Origin: JBLIRR01 sp049472395
GTDB taxonomy: Bacteria > SZUA-182 > DTGQ01 > JBLIRR01
Direction: 5' to 3'
Assembly (NCBI GenBank): GCA_049472395.1
Contig: JBLIRR010000015.1
Coordinates: forward strand, 68,088 to 132,087
DNA: 64,000 nt
Numbering within the stretch: position 1 is the first letter of the stretch; every line of letters starts with the position of its first letter. Under the pieces are notes generated by a model that was not told the DNA's origin, did not search any database, and worked only from the letters and a program-made list of their open reading frames with translations. This document shows, in pieces, positions 9,834 through 18,538 of the stretch. A program made the translations under genes and the position numbers.

Positions 9834-10769
9834 TTATTCATTAATATCGTATTTTAGGGTTATCTCCTTCCTGTTTCTTGTCACTACTAATTCTATTGCA
9901 GAGCTGTTCTTGAAAGTCTGATAGGCTTCAAATGCTTTTTCAGGACTATTAACAGCCTGGCCATTGACTGATCGTATAATATCTCCACTTTTTACGCCCA
10001 TTCGGTCAAAAAGACTTCCACGTTTCACATGTGCCAATTGAAATCCATCCGGATTATCAAGCTTCCCATCCTTAAAATGCGGTATAATTCTTATTTCAGT
10101 AAGAAGCTGACTCGCATTGTCAACAAGGTTTTCAACATCGGATTTTTCAATTTCCCAATGATCAGGCCCTATTTTTTTTCCAATGTGGGTTGGCAATGGT
10201 TTATTCTCTTTTGGTGAATCAGAGGAATCAGAAACAGGTTTTTGTTCTTCCTCAGTAAGTTTATCTATTGTATCCTGAAGAAGGGTATTTTCAAAGCATA
10301 TAAGCATCTCCTCCTTGCCATTATGTTCGATTATAACCTTATTTCGATAAATATGCAGCACTTTGGCAGGACCAACTTTTTCTTGCTCTCTATAAATATC
10401 TTGTTGCCGTTTTTGTAAATCCATAATGATTGCGTATGGTTCCAAATAATTACCCACGACAGTCCCAAGAAGCTTTAATTTGAGCTTTGTTATTGGTTTG
10501 GGTTCAGGTTTTGGTTCAGGCACTGTAAGTGGCTTTTCTTCAACCACAGGATGAGAGATTTGAAAAAGATCTCTGGTTTTTAGAATAGAATAGCGAGAGG
10601 ATGGTACTTTCTTTTTTTTTGACACAGGATCCAATTTTGACATAGTTATAGGCTTATTGAACACATTTTCTAGTTTTGATTGAATATACAACACTGCCAA
10701 ATCAGCGCTTAAATAAGCTATTACCGTTAAAAGGATGAGAATAACAATCCACCAGCTTTTTTTTATCAT
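9834..10769 (-). CDS. gspC: Type II secretion inner-membrane protein GspC with PDZ domain
   Basis: Bitopic protein of 311 residues that links the inner-membrane platform to the secretin. One N-terminal TM segment is at about 7-27. A Pro/Lys/Glu linker (VPEPKPEPKPITK) precedes the homology region (LKLLGTVVGNYLEPYAIIMD through KVIIEHNGKEEML, about 97-160). A PDZ domain occupies about 225-305 (GSLFDRMGVKSGDIIRSVNG). Length matches the family (about 270-310). It is the first gene of the gspCDEF operon and lies 54 nt downstream of a good sigma-70 promoter. The ribosome site is poor (AAAGAG, distant). Confidence 0.92.
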   Translation of the reverse strand: MIKKSWWIVILILLTVIAYLSADLAVLYIQSKLENVFNKPITMSKLDPVSKKKKVPSSRYSILKTRDLFQISHPVVEEKPLTVPEPKPEPKPITKLKLKLLGTVVGNYLEPYAIIMDLQKRQQDIYREQEKVGPAKVLHIYRNKVIIEHNGKEEMLICFENTLLQDTIDKLTEEEQKPVSDSSDSPKENKPLPTHIGKKIGPDHWEIEKSDVENLVDNASQLLTEIRIIPHFKDGKLDNPDGFQLAHVKRGSLFDRMGVKSGDIIRSVNGQAVNSPEKAFEAYQTFKNSSAIELVVTRNRKEITLKYDINE

Positions 10770-10829
10770 AAATTATATGCTATTTTTAGACTCTTTATTA
10801 TCAATGTTTTGAATCCTTTATATTTAAAT

Positions 10830-10858
10830 ATTCTATATAAAGAAAGAACCTTCGTCAA
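10830..10858 (-). promoter_or_regulatory. Sigma-70 type promoter of the gspC operon
   Basis: On the minus strand TTGACG (10853-10858) is followed by 17 nt and TAGAAT (10830-10835), with five of six consensus bases in each box. Transcription would begin near 10823, about 54 nt before the gspC ATG. Confidence 0.65.
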
Positions 10859-10985
10859 ATTTTCATTTGAAACTGTTAGGGATCAGGTATGTGTATCTAT
10901 TACACCTTTTATTATAGAATCGGGAAAACCCTCTGTATGCATCGGATAAAAAGTAACGCAAGACAGTGGAAGAAATAACTGAAAA

Positions 10986-12371
10986 TTATAGTTTATGTAA
11001 GAAACAACTGTATGCTCTATATGCTTCGTATAAATCAGCTTTACTTGATACTTCATAGGGAGAGTGCATACCTAAAAGTGACACCCCACAATCAACAATA
11101 TCCATACCATAAATAGCAAGATATTTGGCAATTGTACCTCCCCCACCTTCATCTATTTTTCCCAATTCACCTGTTTGCCACACAATCCCATGTTTATTAA
11201 ATAAATTCCTGATCTCTCCTACATATTCAGCATGAGCATCACTTGAATTATATTTACCACCAGAACCGTTATACTTGCAAATAGTAACTCCGTATCCCAA
11301 TTTAGTCGCGTTTTGCTTGTCATGGACATCCTGGTAATTAGGATTTATAGCTGGATGCACGTCCGCTGATAGCGCTTTAGAATTAAAAAAAACTTCTTGA
11401 AGTTGATAATCCTTTGGTTCTCGCCCGGTTTTAAGAAATAGTTGATGTACGCATCTCTCAAAGAATCGTGATTGAGCACCCGTATTACCCTCACTCCCAA
11501 TTTCTTCCTTATCCAAAAAAAGAATAAAATTAGTATATTCAGGGTCTTTTTGTGATAAGAGAGCCTGCAAAGATGCATAAGCGCATATTCGATCATCTTG
11601 CCCATACGCACCTATAAGACTGCGATCAAACCCTAGCTCTCTTGCCTTAAATGAAGGAACAATCTCTAACTCGGCGCTCACAAGATCCTCCTCTATTACA
11701 CCATAATTTCTATTTAAAAACTCAAGGACGCCTAATTTTATTCTGTTTTTTATTTTTTTTTCAGGCAGTGGCCTATTGCCAACAATAACAGTGAGCTTTT
11801 CCCCAAGGAACGCCTCGCTTACTTTTTTATTATCAAGTATTTTTTTGGAAAGGTGTGGGAGAAGGTCAGCTATTGTAAAAACAGGATCATCGGCTTTTTC
11901 CCCAATAGATATCTCAAAGGATGAACCATCTGATTTTATAATTATACCATGCAGTGACAGAGGTATCCCCACCCAATGATATTTTTTGATTCCTCCATAA
12001 TAATGTGTCTTAAATAAAGCTAAATCCTGATCCTCATACAAGGGATTTGGCTTAAGATCAAGTCGTGGAGTGTCAATATGTGCTACAATAACTCTCAATC
12101 CCTCGATCAAATCCCTTTTCCCTAATAGAGCGAGGGCCAAATTTTTGTTCTTATTAGTAAAATAAAATTTATTACGAGCTTTTATATCGGTGATATTTGC
12201 AAATCCTTTGTTCTTGATAACTGAAAGTATCTCATTGATAGTCTCTCGTTCAGTTTTTGCACGATTTAAAAAATTAATATAAAGAGCGCTAAACTTAAAA
12301 ATCTCTTGTATACGTTTGTTGTCAATCAAATCCCATATAAGAGCATTATTTTTTTCAAGGTTTTTATTCAT
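10986..12371 (-). CDS. M18 family zinc aminopeptidase
   Basis: Cytosolic di-zinc aminopeptidase of 461 residues (peptidase family M18, the aspartyl aminopeptidase / aminopeptidase I family). Metal and catalytic motifs are visible: VAHIDTPR with His98, GQDDR with the bridging Asp near 259, DKEEIGSEG with the catalytic Glu pair near 289-290, and a C-terminal GMHSPYE carrying the last metal His. Length and motif order match the family. ATG start with AAAGGA just upstream. It lies between the gsp operon and a divergent channel gene and has no obvious functional link to either. Substrate preference is inferred only from the family. Confidence 0.93.
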   Translation of the reverse strand: MNKNLEKNNALIWDLIDNKRIQEIFKFSALYINFLNRAKTERETINEILSVIKNKGFANITDIKARNKFYFTNKNKNLALALLGKRDLIEGLRVIVAHIDTPRLDLKPNPLYEDQDLALFKTHYYGGIKKYHWVGIPLSLHGIIIKSDGSSFEISIGEKADDPVFTIADLLPHLSKKILDNKKVSEAFLGEKLTVIVGNRPLPEKKIKNRIKLGVLEFLNRNYGVIEEDLVSAELEIVPSFKARELGFDRSLIGAYGQDDRICAYASLQALLSQKDPEYTNFILFLDKEEIGSEGNTGAQSRFFERCVHQLFLKTGREPKDYQLQEVFFNSKALSADVHPAINPNYQDVHDKQNATKLGYGVTICKYNGSGGKYNSSDAHAEYVGEIRNLFNKHGIVWQTGELGKIDEGGGGTIAKYLAIYGMDIVDCGVSLLGMHSPYEVSSKADLYEAYRAYSCFLHKL

Positions 12372-12390
12372 TGTTTCCTTTCATTATAAG

Positions 12391-12407
12391 TTGGTATAAG
12401 ATTTGCA
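12391..12407 (+). promoter_or_regulatory. Sigma-54 promoter in front of the first channel gene
   Basis: TTGGTATAAGATTTGCA has GG (12393-12394) and GC (12405-12406) exactly 10 nt apart, with TTGG and TTTGCA boxes close to the -24/-12 consensus. The start site would be near 12418, 87 nt before the channel ATG. It sits just 20 bp from the start of the divergent aminopeptidase gene. Confidence 0.65.
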
Positions 12408-12504
12408 CCTTAATCAAACTACAATATTTGATAGCACACAAAGAATATCTATACAATTACAAGAAGATAATACCATAGGGTAATCGAAAGATAAAGGAAA
12501 TAGA

Positions 12505-13413
12505 ATGGTAAAAAATTTCGCATCTTGTGAAATAAGGTTTACCTCGCATCTTGAGCCAATAATCCCAAAGGAGATAAAAGAATTAGAGAAGATCGCGATA
12601 TGCCAAAGAATTAACCAAAATTATAAAGAAGCAGGATTTAATAATGCAAAACTAGCAAACTGGTATGAAAGACAAAATGAGAAAATTTTGAGAAATAGTC
12701 AGAAATTAGCTGGTGATTTTTATTTCAAAGCAGGGGAGTGTTTTATGTTATGCAGTCAAAATGATATTCCCGGACCAAATTGGCATGAATTAGCGAGCCT
12801 GCAATTTCTTAAATCAGTTGAATCCCATTTAAAATATGAAGAAGATCTTTTTTTTCATAAGAAAGCTTTTCATTTGATGATCCGTGAACTTCAACAACTT
12901 CCCAAAGAGGGGCGCCTCATGTTTAATAGAGTTCTTGAGGCTGAGAAAATGAGCCAGCATCTTATTCAGATTCACTATAAGAGAATTATTAAAAAACTTG
13001 AAGAAAAGAATATGATCAATGAATGCGATTTGCTAACAAAAGAGTATTATGAGTGGACAGCAAATAATTCCACAAGTCTAATTCGCAAAATATTATATTG
13101 GTTTTGGGGATTAACAAGCGGGTATGGAACGAATGTTGTCCGATGGATTTTTTCTTGTATTATGGTGATCGCATCATATGCAGCTATTTATTATTTTAGC
13201 AATCTTGAAACTGAAGTTCATCTCATAGGAATAGACAAATTAATAGAGCGAATTTATTTTAGTGTGGTTACCTTTACTACATTAGGATTTGGAGATATTC
13301 TTCCTAAACACTGCTTTGGAATGTGCACAGTGATAACAGAAGTTATTCTCGGAAATCTGATGTTTTTTGTGATGATAACTATTTTAGGAAAAAAGATATT
13401 CAGAAAATTATAA
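12505..13413 (+). CDS. Two-helix potassium channel with an N-terminal helical domain (copy 1)
   Basis: Predicted inner-membrane cation channel of 302 residues. Residues 1-205 are soluble and helical, with TPR- or SNAP-like repeated segments (FYFKAGECFMLC, NWHELASLQFLKS). A conserved aromatic stretch (WFWGLTSGYGTNVVRW) leads into TM1 at about 215-238. The pore loop carries the selectivity filter TLGFGD at 259-264, a variant of TVGYGD. TM2 (about 272-295) ends the protein, so there is no C-terminal RCK domain. The protein at 46955-47890 is homologous along its entire length. ATG with AAGGA 6 nt upstream, behind a sigma-54 promoter. Channel class is well supported by the filter; K+ selectivity, gating and the role of the helical domain are inferred. 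Confidence 0.82.
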   Translation: MVKNFASCEIRFTSHLEPIIPKEIKELEKIAICQRINQNYKEAGFNNAKLANWYERQNEKILRNSQKLAGDFYFKAGECFMLCSQNDIPGPNWHELASLQFLKSVESHLKYEEDLFFHKKAFHLMIRELQQLPKEGRLMFNRVLEAEKMSQHLIQIHYKRIIKKLEEKNMINECDLLTKEYYEWTANNSTSLIRKILYWFWGLTSGYGTNVVRWIFSCIMVIASYAAIYYFSNLETEVHLIGIDKLIERIYFSVVTFTTLGFGDILPKHCFGMCTVITEVILGNLMFFVMITILGKKIFRKL

Positions 13414-13415
13414 TC

Positions 13416-13748
13416 CTATTGGGATATAGCAGTATTCAGCATATTTTGTAAGCTTTCTTTACTCTGGGCACCGACCATTTCATTAATTATTTGGCCATTA
13501 TTGAACAATATAAGTTTTGGAATAGAACGAATACTATATTGAATGGATTTTTCATGATTCTCATCCACATTAATTTTCCCTATTTTTACTTTACCAGCGT
13601 ATTCTTGGCTCATTTCTTCCAAGAGTGGGGCGATCATCTTGCATGGTCCACACCATGGTGCCCAAAAATCGACTAAAACCGGCAATTGGGCTTTTATAAC
13701 TTCATCTTCAAAATTGCTATCTGTAATAGTGATAATATTATGCCCCAT
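13416..13748 (-). CDS. trxA: Thioredoxin
   Basis: Cytoplasmic thiol-disulfide oxidoreductase of 110 residues with the thioredoxin active site WCGPC at 32-36 inside VLVDFWAPWCGPCK, the cis-Pro motif SIRSIPKLILF, and the usual thioredoxin length. No signal peptide. ATG start with GGAGG 10 nt upstream. The stop lies only 2 bp from the stop of the convergent channel gene. The upstream TPR protein and helicase genes are in the same direction, with a 30-bp gap to the TPR gene. Confidence 0.95.
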   Translation of the reverse strand: MGHNIITITDSNFEDEVIKAQLPVLVDFWAPWCGPCKMIAPLLEEMSQEYAGKVKIGKINVDENHEKSIQYSIRSIPKLILFNNGQIINEMVGAQSKESLQNMLNTAISQ

Positions 13749-13778
13749 ATCATTGGTCCCTCCATTTAGTGGTAAATG

Positions 13779-14498
13779 TTATTGAACAACTCTTTGAAAC
13801 CGCACACGGGATGGATTTCTTATTCGTTGTTTTACTACGATTTTCTCTTGCATTATTAATGTCCATAAATCTTTATATGCTTTCATCTTGAGTTTTTGGT
13901 TGTTCTGTAAAGCACGAAGATTTTTCTTAATTCTCTCATCTTGAGGAAGTTTCTTTTGAGCTTTATTTAATAAAACAATTGCTTCATCTCTTTTTCCTGC
14001 TCTGTCAAGGCAGTAGGCATATATTGACCATACAAAGCTTTCTTTGGCATTAGTACGAAGGGTTGTTTTAAATGTTTTATTCATTTTTTCATATTCACCC
14101 CTTTTAGAATAGATAAAGCCAAGCATGCATTGCGAAAGATATTCAGTTGATATCCCTTTTTTTAGGTAGCTTTCAGCATTTTTTATATCCCGCTTACAAT
14201 AATAAATCTGTCCAAGGTGGGAATTAAGTTGAGATGAAATAAAAGGATGATAATGTTTATATTTGTAACCTGTTTTGATCATAGAAATAGCCTGATCCAT
14301 CCGGTTTTTGCTTAATTCTTTTTGAGAAAATTCTAATATAGATGTTATTTTTTTTAATATAATTTTTGCAAAAATAACAAATGAAATACCGGTGCATAGT
14401 AAAGCGATGATAAGGCTCACGTAGAGAGGAAGTCCCATTGAAGAGGCAAAATAAAATATACCTAAGCCTATACCCACACTTGCCAAAATATTTATCAT
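13779..14498 (-). CDS. TPR-containing membrane protein of unknown function
   Basis: Protein of 239 residues with two hydrophobic segments at the N-terminus (about 3-20 and 25-50) and a cytoplasmic TPR-like region at about 60-200 (HLGQIYYCKRDIKNAESYLKK; YAYCLDRAGKRDEAIVLLNK). The basic C-terminus (RIRNPSRVRFQR) is notable. I do not recognise a specific family. It lies 64 bp after pcrA and 30 bp before trxA, all on the minus strand, so they may share a transcript. Probably a membrane-anchored scaffold, but no partner is evident. Confidence 0.75.
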   Translation of the reverse strand: MINILASVGIGLGIFYFASSMGLPLYVSLIIALLCTGISFVIFAKIILKKITSILEFSQKELSKNRMDQAISMIKTGYKYKHYHPFISSQLNSHLGQIYYCKRDIKNAESYLKKGISTEYLSQCMLGFIYSKRGEYEKMNKTFKTTLRTNAKESFVWSIYAYCLDRAGKRDEAIVLLNKAQKKLPQDERIKKNLRALQNNQKLKMKAYKDLWTLIMQEKIVVKQRIRNPSRVRFQRVVQ

Positions 14499-14562
14499 TT
14501 ATTTTCCTCTCTCTACTTAATAATTTGTAACTTTTGTAACTCCTATTATATACAATAATTTT

Positions 14563-16770
14563 TTAAAACGCCAGTGTGTTATCCCGCAATTCTTGTCGGT
14601 TTTGCGTTAAGATTTTCAACTTAGCATATTTGGCCAAAAGGCGTTTATAATGTCCGTTAAAATCGACTATTAATTGCATTTTGTCCTTCTTTCCGTCTGT
14701 TTTTCTTATTATTCCACGACCAAATTTTGAATGATATACAGCAGAGCCGATTGAGTATAATTCATCAGTAGAAGTATTTTTATCTCTGCTCTCGCGATTT
14801 GTCCCAAGTGGATGTTGGACTGAATAGATGTAATGGTTGGGAATTTCATCCAGAAAACGTGATCTTTTATTATATTGCAAAGTACCAAAAATATTTCTTC
14901 TCGCAGCCCAGGACAAAAGAAGCTTTTTTTTGGCCCTTGTCATTCCAACATAACATAGCCTCCTTTCTTCTTCAAGTTCAGCTGTCGTGTTTAAAGAACG
15001 CCTGTAGGGAAAAAGGCCTTCCTCCATGCCAGCTATAAAGACGACAGGAAACTCCATGCCCTTTGCGCTATGAATAGTCATTAATGTTACTCTTCCCATT
15101 ACTGTATCTTTATACTCGTCCGTCTCGCTTACCAGGGCTACTTGATCTAAAAATTTAGCGAGATTATTATTTCCTGAAGGATTATTTTTATCAAATTCTA
15201 TAGTAGCTGATACCAATTCATCTATATTTTCCATTCTGGTTGTAACAAGATCTGAGTTTTCCTTTTCAAGATATGTTTTATAATCACTCTTTTCTAATAT
15301 ATTTTTCAGGAATGGTGTTATTTTACCAGAGGCAGAGGGATTATTAATTTGATTCATAAGCAGAAGAAAAAATTTTTGTAAACGGCTACGAATTGCAGAA
15401 TTGATAATGGAAGTCTCATCTGATTTGCTAATCACTTCAATTGATTCAAAAAGCGATAATTTATGCTCTTGTGCATAAGAATTTAACCGTTCAAGAGTAA
15501 TTCCCCCTATACCTCGAGGTGGAACATTAATAATTCTGCTGAGACTGATATCATCCTTAGGATTATTGATTACTCTTAGATAGGCAATAAGGTCTTTTAT
15601 CTCCTTTCGTTCATAAAAGCGGAGCCCGCCTACTATTAAGTAAGGAATTCCCGCATTTCTTAAAGCCTCTTCAATAATACGTGATTGGGCATTTGTACGA
15701 TATAAAACAACAAAATTTCCATAGTGAGGAAATGATGAGGCATAATTATGCTTAATTGAGCCACAGATAAAATTAGCTTCTTCATGGCCGTTACAAGCGG
15801 AAAAACAATAGATCTTTTCCCCAATTTCATTCTTTGTCCATAGCTTTTTTTTCTTCCGTGTTTCATTATTGGAAACTAAAGCTTCTGCTGCTGCTAAAAT
15901 TGTGTGTGTAGAACGATAATTTTGTTCGAGGTATACTATTTTTGTCCCCGGATAGCGATTTTCAAAATTCAACACATTTTTAATCTCAGCCCCACGCCAT
16001 TTGTAAATGGATTGATCATCATCCCCAACAACGCAAATGTTTTTATATTTTTGAGCAAGCAAGTCCAAAAAAGTAGATTGAGCATAATTTGTATCTTGAT
16101 ATTCATCTACCAAAATATAGGGTAGCTTCTCGTGATAATACTCAAGGACGTCTGGAAACGCTCTGAAAAGATCTACACATTGTATGATTAAATCTGCAAA
16201 GTCCAAACCGTCATTTTTTTTAAGATAGTCTTCATACATTGAATATAAAAGCGCAACCTTTTTTTGAAAAAAATTTTGAGCTTGTTCTTCATACTCCCTG
16301 CAAGAGATCAGATTATTTTTTACTCGATTTATTTCAGCAAGAACAGAGGAGGATGTAAGCCCTTTTTCTGGTAAATTTGCTTCTTCAATACATTTCTTCA
16401 TAAGAGAAATCTGATCCGACTTATCAAATATGAGAAAGTGCCCTGATCGATCTAGTTTTTCGCTATGATTTCTCAGGATTCTCACACATGCAGCGTGAAT
16501 GGTGCTGATGAAGATTTTTTGTGCCTTATCACCTAATAATTCTGAAAGGCGAGTTTGCATGGTTTCAGCAGCCTTATTAGTAAAAGTAACGGCGAGTATA
16601 TTCCAAGGATTCATACCCATAACCTTCACAAGATAGGTTATTCGGTAGGTAATTACACGTGTTTTCCCAGACCCAGCGCCAGCAAGAACTAATAAAGGAC
16701 CGTGTATATGTGTAACAGCCTCTAATTGAGAGCGTGTTAATGATTGTTCAAAACATAATTCAGGATCCAT
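14563..16770 (-). CDS. pcrA: UvrD/PcrA-type 3'-5' DNA helicase
   Basis: SF1A helicase of 735 residues acting in DNA repair and in removal of proteins from DNA. Visible motifs: Q motif (LTRSQLEAV), motif I AGAGSGKTR, Ia (TNKAAETM), II DEYQDTN, III (GDDDQSIYKWRGA), IV (LEQNYRS), V (TIHSAKGMEFPVVF), VI (EERRLCYVGMTRAKKKL). The C-terminus (about 670-725, VYHSKFGRGII through YAKLKIL) matches the PcrA/UvrD Tudor-like domain that binds RNA polymerase. Length is typical. ATG start. Upstream lies a copy of the dispersed repeat and a weak promoter (TTGCAT at 16959-16964, TATTAT at 16936-16941, 17-bp spacer, minus strand). Confidence 0.95.
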   Translation of the reverse strand: MDPELCFEQSLTRSQLEAVTHIHGPLLVLAGAGSGKTRVITYRITYLVKVMGMNPWNILAVTFTNKAAETMQTRLSELLGDKAQKIFISTIHAACVRILRNHSEKLDRSGHFLIFDKSDQISLMKKCIEEANLPEKGLTSSSVLAEINRVKNNLISCREYEEQAQNFFQKKVALLYSMYEDYLKKNDGLDFADLIIQCVDLFRAFPDVLEYYHEKLPYILVDEYQDTNYAQSTFLDLLAQKYKNICVVGDDDQSIYKWRGAEIKNVLNFENRYPGTKIVYLEQNYRSTHTILAAAEALVSNNETRKKKKLWTKNEIGEKIYCFSACNGHEEANFICGSIKHNYASSFPHYGNFVVLYRTNAQSRIIEEALRNAGIPYLIVGGLRFYERKEIKDLIAYLRVINNPKDDISLSRIINVPPRGIGGITLERLNSYAQEHKLSLFESIEVISKSDETSIINSAIRSRLQKFFLLLMNQINNPSASGKITPFLKNILEKSDYKTYLEKENSDLVTTRMENIDELVSATIEFDKNNPSGNNNLAKFLDQVALVSETDEYKDTVMGRVTLMTIHSAKGMEFPVVFIAGMEEGLFPYRRSLNTTAELEEERRLCYVGMTRAKKKLLLSWAARRNIFGTLQYNKRSRFLDEIPNHYIYSVQHPLGTNRESRDKNTSTDELYSIGSAVYHSKFGRGIIRKTDGKKDKMQLIVDFNGHYKRLLAKYAKLKILTQNRQELRDNTLAF

Positions 16771-16977
16771 AAAATAATACTAGGCACCTGCTGGCGCGAC
16801 GGCAAAATTGGCTATCTCGATTTTTGAATATGAAATCCAAGGATTCATATTATGAGGTTATATTCATAAAATAATTGCTTCATAATTAAAGTGTGCACTA
16901 TAACAGGAAACACCTCCTCACAATTCAGTAACTTCATAATATCATAAGAAAGAGCACAATGCAATTATTAAAGACTA

Positions 16978-17042
16978 CCCACTAATGCTTATTATGCCGC
17001 ACTCTAAGAAGTACAAGGGATTTCTCCTCGCCGACAAAGCAA
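16978..17042 (-). repeat. Dispersed repeat, copy C (right half only)
   Basis: Read on the minus strand this segment carries the core AGAAATCCCTTGTACTTCT, which differs at one position from the core of the copy at 53167-53276, and continues with weaker matches (CATAA, then GTGGG). It lies between the secreted-protein gene and pcrA, pointing toward pcrA. The left half of the element is not recognisable here. Confidence 0.5.
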
Positions 17043-17067
17043 TTAACCATAATAATCGTTCCACAAC

Positions 17068-17958
17068 CTAGTCTGGCTTCAGTTCAAATATACCTTGATC
17101 CAAAAGAGCCCCATTATATAAAGCCGTAGCGGTATATGATCCGGCTATGGTTATCTCTCCTAAAGCATCGATTAAAACTTCTCCATTAAGCAAAATATTA
17201 CAATCGTCATCAATTAAAACTTCTATAAAAACACCGTTGCCAGTTATGGTACCGGTAAAGTCGGAAAGGCCTTGGCCTTGAATAAGAAAATCTTTAAATT
17301 TTATACCACCCTCAAGGACAATACCTTCCTGATCAATTTCACATTTTTTAATATCACCGTCGTCGTTACGAAGCGTGCTTTCCCAATCACCCGTATAGTC
17401 TCCTTCAATATCGAGTATGACAGCAGCAGCAGAATAGGTCGTTACATTAGGCCTGTATGGATTCGTTATTGGTAAAGGATTAGTAACAGGAGCAGCTGCA
17501 AAAGGAACCGATGTAAGACTCGGTAAGTAGTAATTGGTTGCGGCTGATGAATATGCGGGATTAGCAGTAATAGAAGGATAATAATATCCGCTCGTTGTCG
17601 CCGTGGGGTTAAAGTTCGTGAAAGGCAAATAACTTCCCGTAATACTGGCGGTCGAAGCTGTTGAAGGCAAATAAAATGAATTAGTGTTATACGAAATAGT
17701 TGAGGGTGCATCAGTTGAATAATAAGGAACACTGGGGATAGTCTGAGTTAATGGGGCGGAATTAGGTACATAAAAAGAGGTAGTGAGGATTGATGAAGGT
17801 ACAAGAGTGTTCACATATGAAGTTGTAGGAAAATAACTGCTAATAGTATTGTTAAAATAAGGAGCAAAAGGGAATTGCGCATAACAAATATATGATCCAA
17901 ATCCTACAATTAATCCTATCACAAAACATATTGTAAATGTTTTTTGAAAATTAGTCAT
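17068..17958 (-). CDS. Secreted protein with Tyr/Ser/Thr/Pro-rich region and C-terminal beta domain
   Basis: Protein of 296 residues that I cannot assign to a named family. Signal peptide at about 1-27. Residues 30-180 are low complexity and rich in Tyr, Ser, Thr, Pro and Ala, with recurring FYLPS/YYLPS/SYLPF-like motifs. The last 115 residues form a beta-rich, acidic domain beginning DIEGDYTGDWESTL and containing GTITGNGVFIEV and GSYTATALYNGALL, a pattern common in small extracellular beta-barrel domains. ATG with AGGA 7 nt upstream. A sigma-54 promoter lies about 190 bp upstream. Divergent from the giant repeat protein. Likely exported or surface-displayed; role unknown. Confidence 0.75.
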   Translation of the reverse strand: MTNFQKTFTICFVIGLIVGFGSYICYAQFPFAPYFNNTISSYFPTTSYVNTLVPSSILTTSFYVPNSAPLTQTIPSVPYYSTDAPSTISYNTNSFYLPSTASTASITGSYLPFTNFNPTATTSGYYYPSITANPAYSSAATNYYLPSLTSVPFAAAPVTNPLPITNPYRPNVTTYSAAAVILDIEGDYTGDWESTLRNDDGDIKKCEIDQEGIVLEGGIKFKDFLIQGQGLSDFTGTITGNGVFIEVLIDDDCNILLNGEVLIDALGEITIAGSYTATALYNGALLDQGIFELKPD

Positions 17959-18148
17959 AATAATGTCCTACCCATTTTATAATGTTGTTTAATTACATCC
18001 TAATAAGTGTATCACCTCCTAACCAGTCAATAAGCATTAATTTTCAGTCTTTTCTCCTCTCTAATTAAATTGTCTAAAACTAGACGCTTTATATGTATGA
18101 TAAACTATTTATATAGTGTAATTAATAGTTTTCGTTATTGTCGTTTTT

Positions 18149-18165
18149 TGCATACCCTATGCCAA
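18149..18165 (-). promoter_or_regulatory. Sigma-54 promoter for the secreted Tyr/Ser-rich protein gene
   Basis: The minus strand reads TTGGCATAGGGTATGCA, with GG and GC exactly 10 nt apart and a perfect TTGGCA -24 box. The -12 box is ATGCA rather than TTGCA. Transcription would start near 18138, about 180 nt ahead of the ATG at 17958. Confidence 0.6.
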
Positions 18166-18381
18166 AACGAATAAATAATAAATAAGCCCTTTTCTTGACA
18201 TATAATTGCAATATCTAGTATATTTTTTATAAGACTATGTATATTTTAAAATCTATCTATGCGACCAATAAATAAATATAAAACTATTGAGAAGCCGTAT
18301 ATATTTTATGTCTTAGCATTCGATGTTTTATAACTGAATATTATTGATAATTTTTGCTGTTGATATTTTTTAGAAAAGTAT

Positions 18382-18398
18382 ACGGAATAATTATTGCA
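18382..18398 (+). promoter_or_regulatory. Possible weak sigma-54 promoter for the giant repeat gene
   Basis: ACGGAATAATTATTGCA keeps GG-N10-GC and a good TTGCA -12 box, but the -24 box (CGGAA) is poor. It lies about 140 bp upstream of the start codon. A chance match is quite possible. Confidence 0.3.
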
Positions 18399-18538
18399 TA
18401 TATTATATGACAAGTATATGCTAAGAGAGCTGCAAGAAATTTTTAGTAATATATTATATCTAATTGATTTATGAAGATTATGCCTACTTATGAGGTAAAC
18501 AGCTATTCTTCAAAAGGAAGATTAAGGAGATAAATAAC

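Larger units (their letters stand above)
17959..18538. other. 580-bp AT-rich divergent regulatory region
   Basis: No credible gene. It separates two divergent secreted-protein genes. It holds a sigma-54 match on the minus strand (18149-18165), a weaker one on the plus strand (18382-18398), and a sigma-70-like plus-strand pair, TTGACA (18195-18200), 18 nt, TATATT (18219-18224). The last would leave a leader of about 300 nt before the giant gene. I see no recognisable riboswitch. Confidence 0.55.

Noticed and set aside
18294..18385. CCGTATA / TATACGG inverted repeat as a leader hairpin or riboswitch
   Set aside because: Seven bases with a loop of about 80 nt in AT-rich DNA is weak, and no known riboswitch core is visible.
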